From an uncultured Muribaculaceae bacterium (lineage in GTDB: Bacteria; Bacteroidota; Bacteroidia; Bacteroidales; Muribaculaceae): a stretch of 15,072 nt of DNA. The stretch lies in the NCBI GenBank assembly GCA_938039795.1, contig CALHWU010000051.1:1-15072 (forward strand). The letters run 5' to 3'. Both the position numbers and the translations under genes were made by a program. The notes under the pieces were generated by a model that was not told where the DNA came from, ran no database searches, and saw only the letters and a list, made by a program, of their open reading frames with translations. Position 1 is the first letter of the stretch; each line of letters starts with the position of its first letter. Positions 10,480-15,072 of this stretch are shown here, one piece after another.

Positions 10480-11651
10480 AACCTCTCAATATTCTTGAGC
10501 CGCAGGAGGCTCAGCTTCGATTCGACAATCTGCGCCGACAGATGGAGGCAGAGAAAGCCGACGCAGTGATCATCACCGACAACGCCAACATCTACTATCT
10601 GACCGGCAGAGTGTTCGACGGATACATCTACGTGCCCGCATCGGGCATTCCCGTATATTTCGTCCGTCGGCCGGTCAATCTTGAAGGCGATGGAGTAGTA
10701 GCGATCCGCAAGCCCGAAGATATGGCCCTGACCATCGGACTCAACGCTCCGGGACGTCTCGGCCTTGAACTCGACGTAACGGTATGGAGCGTGGCCCAGC
10801 GCCTTTCCAAAGTGTTCGAAGGCGCGGAGGTAATCAACTTCTCTCCGGCCATGCGCCGCCTGCGCTCTGTCAAGACGCCTGCCGAGATCGAAAAAATACG
10901 CCTGAGCGGCATCCGCCAGGAGAGAGTTTACCGCCGCATACCGCATCTTTATCACGAGGGGATGACCGATCTGGAGCTTCAGATCGAGATCGAGCGCGTA
11001 TCGCGTCTCGAAGGGTGCCTCGGACAGTTCCGTATCAGCGGCGACTCCATGGAACTTTACATGGGCAATGTGCTCGTGGGAGAAAATGCCGATACGCCTA
11101 CCCCATACGACTTCGCGATGGGAGGCGAGGGGCTCGACCCGTCGCTGCCGGTAGGGTGCAACGGCACGATCATACGCCCGGGCGACACCGTGATGGTTGA
11201 CGTCAACGGCAATTATACCGGATATATGACCGACATGACTCGCACATTCGTGGCCGAGCGCACAAGCGAACTTGCCGAAAAGGCTCATCAGTGCTCGATA
11301 GAGATCTGCCACCGGATGCAGGCCGACGCACGCCCGGGCGTGGAGGCACGCAGCCTGTATGCGACAGCCGAGTCCATGGCACGCGAGGCCGGACTCGAAC
11401 GATATTTCATGGGGCACCGTCAGAAAGCGGGATTCGTAGGCCACGGAGTTGGCATTGAGATCAACGAGCTCCCGGTCATCGCGCCGCGCAGCCGCGACAT
11501 CATAGCCGAGGGCAACGTCATCGCGTTCGAGCCGAAATTCGTCATTCCAGGCGCGGGCGCCGTGGGGATAGAGAATACTTACTGCGTGGGAGCGGCGGCC
11601 ACTGAGTGCCTCACCAATGCTCCCGAGCAGCTCATCACATTACTTGCATGA
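10476..11651 (+). CDS. M24-family Xaa-Pro-type metallopeptidase
   Basis: This is a 391-residue cytoplasmic protein of the pita-bread metallopeptidase family, close in layout to Xaa-Pro aminopeptidase/dipeptidase. The N-terminal creatinase-like domain covers about residues 10-140 (DNANIYYLTG). The catalytic domain covers about 150-385. The five metal ligands are present in the usual order and spacing: D242 and D253 (VMVDVN, YMTDMTRTF), H323 (GFVGHGVGIE), E352 (IAFEPKF) and E366 (VGIENTY). It should use two divalent metal ions to remove the residue before proline at peptide N-termini. Exact specificity (aminopeptidase P or prolidase) cannot be read from sequence. Both ends overlap neighbouring genes by ATGA. 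There is no signal peptide. Confidence 0.92.
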   Translation: MKPLNILEPQEAQLRFDNLRRQMEAEKADAVIITDNANIYYLTGRVFDGYIYVPASGIPVYFVRRPVNLEGDGVVAIRKPEDMALTIGLNAPGRLGLELDVTVWSVAQRLSKVFEGAEVINFSPAMRRLRSVKTPAEIEKIRLSGIRQERVYRRIPHLYHEGMTDLELQIEIERVSRLEGCLGQFRISGDSMELYMGNVLVGENADTPTPYDFAMGGEGLDPSLPVGCNGTIIRPGDTVMVDVNGNYTGYMTDMTRTFVAERTSELAEKAHQCSIEICHRMQADARPGVEARSLYATAESMAREAGLERYFMGHRQKAGFVGHGVGIEINELPVIAPRSRDIIAEGNVIAFEPKFVIPGAGAVGIENTYCVGAAATECLTNAPEQLITLLA

Positions 11652-13090
11652 ACATCACCGAACTTATCGTCAAGCGAAAAAAAGATAAGATTTTCAAAGC
11701 TGTCGGCGCTGTGGCCGACGATATATCCCGCGAATGCTATGCCGTAGGTGGCTGCGTGCGCGACATGATGCTCGACCGCCCGTCGGTCGACATTGATTTC
11801 GTCAGCGTCGGCAACGGCATCGAGCTCGCCGAGGCCGTTGCCCAAAGCATGGGGAAAGGCACTCACCTCAGCGTGTTCCGCAATTTCGGCACCGCCCAGG
11901 TGAAACGCGGCCATATGGAACTGGAATTTGTGGGAGCCCGCAAGGAGAGCTACGACCGCCGGAGCCGCAATCCTATAGTTGAGGACGGCACGCTGACCGA
12001 CGACCTCAGCCGTCGTGATTTCACCATCAACGCCATGGCTGTGAGCGTCAACAGCGCTACTTTCGGCGAACTCATAGATCTCTTCGACGGCATTGCCGAC
12101 CTTGAAGCGGGCGTAATACGCACGCCGCTCGATCCCGACATCACTTTCAGCGACGATCCGTTGAGAATGATGCGCGCCATACGGTTCGCCACACAGCTCG
12201 GATTCAAGATATTTCCCGCTACGCTCGAAGCGATAGGCCGCAACGCGCACCGCATCTCCATCATCACCCGCGAACGCATCATGGACGAACTGATGAAGAT
12301 CATGCACTCCCCTCGCCCGTCGCTCGGCTGGAGTCTGCTTCAACAGACCGGACTGCTCAAACTGATATTTCCGGAGCTGCATGCTCTCTCGGGAGTGGAG
12401 ACTGTCAAAGGACGCGGCCACAAGGACAACTTCCTGCATACACTCGAAGTGCTCGACAAGGTGTCGGCCAAAACCGATGACGTATGGCTCCGGTGGAGCG
12501 CTCTGCTTCATGATATAGCCAAACCGGTCACCAAACGCTGGGACAACGCTCTGGGATGGACGTTCCATAACCACAACTTCATAGGCAGCAAGATGATACC
12601 GCGTATCTTCCGCCAGATGAAGTTCCCGATGAACGACCGTATGCGCTACGTGCAGAAGATGGTTGAGCTCCACATGCGGCCCATCGCTCTGGTCGAAGAG
12701 GGTGTGACTGATTCAGCTGTCCGCCGGCTGCTCCACGACGCCGGCGACGATATCACCGATCTGATGACGCTGTGCGAGGCCGACATCACTTCGAAGAATG
12801 CCGAGAAAGTGAAGCGCCATCTCGAAAACTTCGCCGCAGTAAGGCGCAAAATGGAGGAAGTGGAGGCCCGCGACCATATCCGCAATTTCCAGCCGCCGGT
12901 CGACGGCAGCGAGATCATGACTATCTTCGGCCTGGAGCCGTCACGCGAGGTCGGGCTGCTGAAACAGGCTATCAAGGATGCCATACTCGACGGCGTTATC
13001 CCCAACGAACGCCAGGCGGCGATGGATTATCTCCTCCGTCAGGCCGCGCAGATCGGCCTGACGCCTGTAGCGCCGCCACAGGGTCAGTGA
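11648..13090 (+). CDS. cca: CCA-adding / poly(A) polymerase-family nucleotidyltransferase with HD domain
   Basis: The 480-residue product is a class II nucleotidyltransferase. The head domain has YAVGGCVRDMMLDRPSVDID, with catalytic D48 and D50. It is followed by RRDFTINAMAV and the RNA- and nucleotide-binding region (DPLRMMRAIRFATQLGF, ERIMDELMKIM). A C-terminal HD domain follows, with H264 and H288-D289 (LLHDIAKP). It should build or repair the CCA 3' end of tRNA in the cytoplasm; related enzymes add poly(A), and sequence alone does not fully exclude that. The start at 11648 is chosen because it makes an ATGA overlap with the peptidase stop. An upstream in-frame ATG at 11606 would add 14 unlike residues within the previous gene. 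The 3' end overlaps the convergent porU by 7 bp. Confidence 0.92.
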   Translation: MNITELIVKRKKDKIFKAVGAVADDISRECYAVGGCVRDMMLDRPSVDIDFVSVGNGIELAEAVAQSMGKGTHLSVFRNFGTAQVKRGHMELEFVGARKESYDRRSRNPIVEDGTLTDDLSRRDFTINAMAVSVNSATFGELIDLFDGIADLEAGVIRTPLDPDITFSDDPLRMMRAIRFATQLGFKIFPATLEAIGRNAHRISIITRERIMDELMKIMHSPRPSLGWSLLQQTGLLKLIFPELHALSGVETVKGRGHKDNFLHTLEVLDKVSAKTDDVWLRWSALLHDIAKPVTKRWDNALGWTFHNHNFIGSKMIPRIFRQMKFPMNDRMRYVQKMVELHMRPIALVEEGVTDSAVRRLLHDAGDDITDLMTLCEADITSKNAEKVKRHLENFAAVRRKMEEVEARDHIRNFQPPVDGSEIMTIFGLEPSREVGLLKQAIKDAILDGVIPNERQAAMDYLLRQAAQIGLTPVAPPQGQ

Positions 13091-13100
13091 CCCGTCACTG
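13081..13100. terminator. Palindromic hairpin at the convergent gene ends
   Basis: gggtcagtgaccc (13081-13093) is a perfect palindrome around one central base and contains both stop codons. The overlapping cagtgac/gtcactg (13085-13091 with 13094-13100) forms an alternative 7-bp stem. A gcgcc/ggcgc pair (13070-13074 with 13104-13108) could enclose it. It may serve as a shared terminator, but no T-run follows on either strand. Confidence 0.4.
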
Positions 13101-15072
13101 CGAGGCGCCGCGCGGGCGACACCGCTCTTGACGCTCCCGAAACGATCTCGGCCCGATAGATGTATATGCCACGGGGCACCCTGCGGCCCGAACGGTCAGT
13201 CAGGTTCCACGTCACAGGCGCGGAAGTAAACATGTCGGAGCGGTCATTGACCGTAGTGCTCCATACCAGCATGCCGCTCATCGAGTACACGCTCACCGTT
13301 ATGCCGAGCATGGCGTCGGGACGGTTGTGGCTGAGATAGAAATTGGCCTGGGTCGTGGCCGGGTTCACATCCGTATAGATATCGAATATTTCCGGAGCGA
13401 GCTGACTGTCGACAGTAAACGCAAGCGTGGCCGACGCCTCATTGCCCGAAGTATCATAGACTCGCAGTTCGAGAGTATGAGGCCCCTCTTCAAGGTCTGT
13501 CAGCGGATAATTGATCGTACCGGCGGCCTGCCGGCCGGCGGTCGGCGTATAATATGATGCCACATCGCTGAAAATATCCCTGCCATCGATCCGCAGAGTC
13601 ATTGTGCGACCTATGCCGGCCGTCGAAAGATTGATGCCTACGTTGTCGCTTATATCGGTTATGAGCATCGGCGAGGGATCGGTCATGCCGCCGTCGGCAA
13701 AATCGTGATGGTTGAGATAGATGCTCTCTATGACAGGAGGCACCGTATCGGCCGGCTGCGAATCGTCAGCGCCATAGACATATATGCGCCGGTCGCATCC
13801 TGCCGCTCCTCCGGTGGCCGATGTAGCCAAGAGCACGACAGTGGCCGGACGGTAGTTGTCGGCTATCTCCGAGGGCATGCTGACAGTCATCTCCCAGCGT
13901 CCGCCTATCACGGTATCGGCCCCCTCGAATATCTTCGCTCCATGATCGTATGTAAAACGGCGACCCTGCGAGCCGTCGATATCACGGCCGAGAGTGGTGA
14001 CCGACCGCTCGGCGTCATACAGAGTAAGGCTGACACGACCATTGAACGCCTCGTCGCGGCGTCCGCGGCTGTCGGTCACCTCTCCGGAGAGGCGCACCTG
14101 CGACCGGGCCATTATCACGACATCCTCCTCATCGGCTCCGTCGGTCTTCCGGCCGTCGACCTCAAGCAGGCTGACCCGGCCGGACGCGAAGGCCGGACGC
14201 AGCGCCGGATCGCCAAGCAACGCATAGCGCAGTTTGTTGGAATTCGTCTCGGCGGCCGGCGATGCCAGTCGGTTCTTGGCTCTTCTGAGCGACTCGCCTA
14301 CAGGCACAGGGCGCCCGTCGGCATCCAGCGTAAGGGCCTCCAGTCCCATAGACTTGCTGAGTTTGGCATTTTCGGAAATGAATACCGGACGCGTAGCCGT
14401 AATGGCCGCAATAACACCTCCACGGGAATTGAACAGCAGCTTCTCAGCTCCCGACTGGTCGATGCCGTCCCACTGCATGAAATAGCATGTGGCTCCGAAA
14501 AACACAGGCCAGCGGCGGTTGCGCAGCGAAGTGATATCGTTGAGCGTCATCACGCCCTGCCCGGTCAGATAATACTTGTTGGCATGCCCTATATAGTTCC
14601 ACCACAGGGTGCCGTCGTCGATAATTCGGTGAAGCCGGCTGCGCGCCTCCTTGCAGACGCCGCCGGTCAACGGATAGGCGTCGAGATAGATTCTCTCGTA
14701 CAGCATCGCATCGCCGGGCCGCGTCGACAGGAAAGCGCCGATCTGCTCTTCGCTCTGACGCATATGGCTCGCGTTGTCGCCGTCATCGGCAAGCATTGTC
14801 ACCCTCGAGGCCCATGCGCCATGCGGCGTCGAAAGCATGTATCGCTCGAGCTTGTCGACGTAGGCCGATGCTTCGGCCGCCGACCTCGCTGTGATACGCC
14901 CCACGGCAATGCTGTAGAGATCCGATTCCGGCAGCAGTCCGGCATTGTCCTCAAGCTGCGCCAGATAGTCGTCGGTTGTATATGACCCGAGCTCGCTCAT
15001 GCTCTCCGCGCTCTGCCATATAGGCATCAGCGGCTGACGCAACGCCGCAACCGATGATGTCAGACGCCTGTT
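13084..15072 (-). CDS. porU: Type IX secretion sortase PorU, C25 peptidase family (5' end outside window)
   Basis: The frame is open to the right edge, so the N-terminal part is missing. The TTG at 15042 is internal, since codons remain open to 15072; 662 residues are visible. PorU sits on the cell surface, cleaves the C-terminal sorting domains of type IX cargo and attaches the cargo to A-LPS. The gingipain-type catalytic fold is seen with the likely active His in YIGHANKYYLTGQG (codon 14584-14586). The likely active Cys is in FFGATCYFMQWD (codon 14485-14487), 33 residues later. As I recall it, that spacing equals the one between H657 and C690 of P. gingivalis PorU, and the length after the Cys (466 residues) is also close. 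Beta-rich domains and a FlgD-like C-terminal domain (MSGMLVW, SGRRVPRGIYIYRAE) follow. About 500 N-terminal residues should lie beyond the window. porV is not immediately downstream. Confidence 0.9.
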   Translation of the reverse strand, partial: NRRLTSSVAALRQPLMPIWQSAESMSELGSYTTDDYLAQLEDNAGLLPESDLYSIAVGRITARSAAEASAYVDKLERYMLSTPHGAWASRVTMLADDGDNASHMRQSEEQIGAFLSTRPGDAMLYERIYLDAYPLTGGVCKEARSRLHRIIDDGTLWWNYIGHANKYYLTGQGVMTLNDITSLRNRRWPVFFGATCYFMQWDGIDQSGAEKLLFNSRGGVIAAITATRPVFISENAKLSKSMGLEALTLDADGRPVPVGESLRRAKNRLASPAAETNSNKLRYALLGDPALRPAFASGRVSLLEVDGRKTDGADEEDVVIMARSQVRLSGEVTDSRGRRDEAFNGRVSLTLYDAERSVTTLGRDIDGSQGRRFTYDHGAKIFEGADTVIGGRWEMTVSMPSEIADNYRPATVVLLATSATGGAAGCDRRIYVYGADDSQPADTVPPVIESIYLNHHDFADGGMTDPSPMLITDISDNVGINLSTAGIGRTMTLRIDGRDIFSDVASYYTPTAGRQAAGTINYPLTDLEEGPHTLELRVYDTSGNEASATLAFTVDSQLAPEIFDIYTDVNPATTQANFYLSHNRPDAMLGITVSVYSMSGMLVWSTTVNDRSDMFTSAPVTWNLTDRSGRRVPRGIYIYRAEIVSGASRAVSPARRLAVTGH

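Noticed and set aside
11606..11647. Upstream ATG as the start of cca
   Set aside because: It lies inside the peptidase gene and adds 14 residues not typical of the family; the ATGA overlap at 11648 matches the other junctions of the operon.
11579..12673. Long open frame on the minus strand opposite cca
   Set aside because: It is a shadow of a fully conserved nucleotidyltransferase gene, with no recognisable motif or start context of its own.
13705..14985. Long open frame on the + strand opposite porU
   Set aside because: It is antisense to a well-supported C25 peptidase with catalytic motifs; its product shows no domain and is rich in Arg/His as expected for a GC-driven shadow frame.
15040..15042. 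TTG as the start codon of porU
   Set aside because: The frame stays open to the window edge and the N-terminal half expected for PorU is missing, so the real start is outside.

Overview
The window reads as a chromosomal segment of a member of the Bacteroidota, most likely order Bacteroidales. A GC-rich gut lineage such as Muribaculaceae would fit, but that family is an inference. The reasons are the presence of GldH and a PorU-type C25 peptidase (type IX secretion), Bacteroidota-style promoter -7 elements (TAnnTTTG), weak Shine-Dalgarno sequences, and a secreted GH2 enzyme with a lectin-like domain. Nearly all of the window is coding. I see no tRNA, rRNA, CRISPR array, phage gene, transposase or integrase.

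Layout on the + strand. The 3' part of sufE (2-343) is followed after 25 nt by a POT-family peptide transporter (369-2075) and a terminator hairpin (2107-2137). A possible 52-residue single-span membrane protein (2183-2341) comes next, then 247 nt without a gene (2342-2588) that hold a strong inverted repeat and a promoter-like element. A large secreted GH2 beta-galactosidase with an N-terminal ricin-like domain (2589-6146) ends in a terminator (6179-6223). From a promoter near 6299 a seven-gene same-strand run begins: a ZapB-like coiled-coil protein, zapA, rny (RNase Y), ricT (PSP1 domain), gldH, an M24 Xaa-Pro-type peptidase and a CCA-adding/poly(A)-polymerase-family nucleotidyltransferase.

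From rny to the nucleotidyltransferase every junction is a TAATG or ATGA overlap, which points to one translationally coupled unit. It joins mRNA decay (RNase Y with a relative of its Y-complex partner RicT) to tRNA 3'-end work, with an envelope lipoprotein and a peptidase in between. On the minus strand a partial porU (13084-15072, running off the right edge) converges on the nucleotidyltransferase gene, and the two 3' ends overlap by 7 bp inside a palindrome.

I did not find a clearly new multi-gene system. The points most worth a second look are the coupled rny-ricT pair with its basic RicT tail, the ZapB-like gene before zapA, the altered proton-coupling motif and extra membrane hairpin of the peptide transporter, the lectin-like/GH2 fusion, and the structured leader in front of the GH2 gene.
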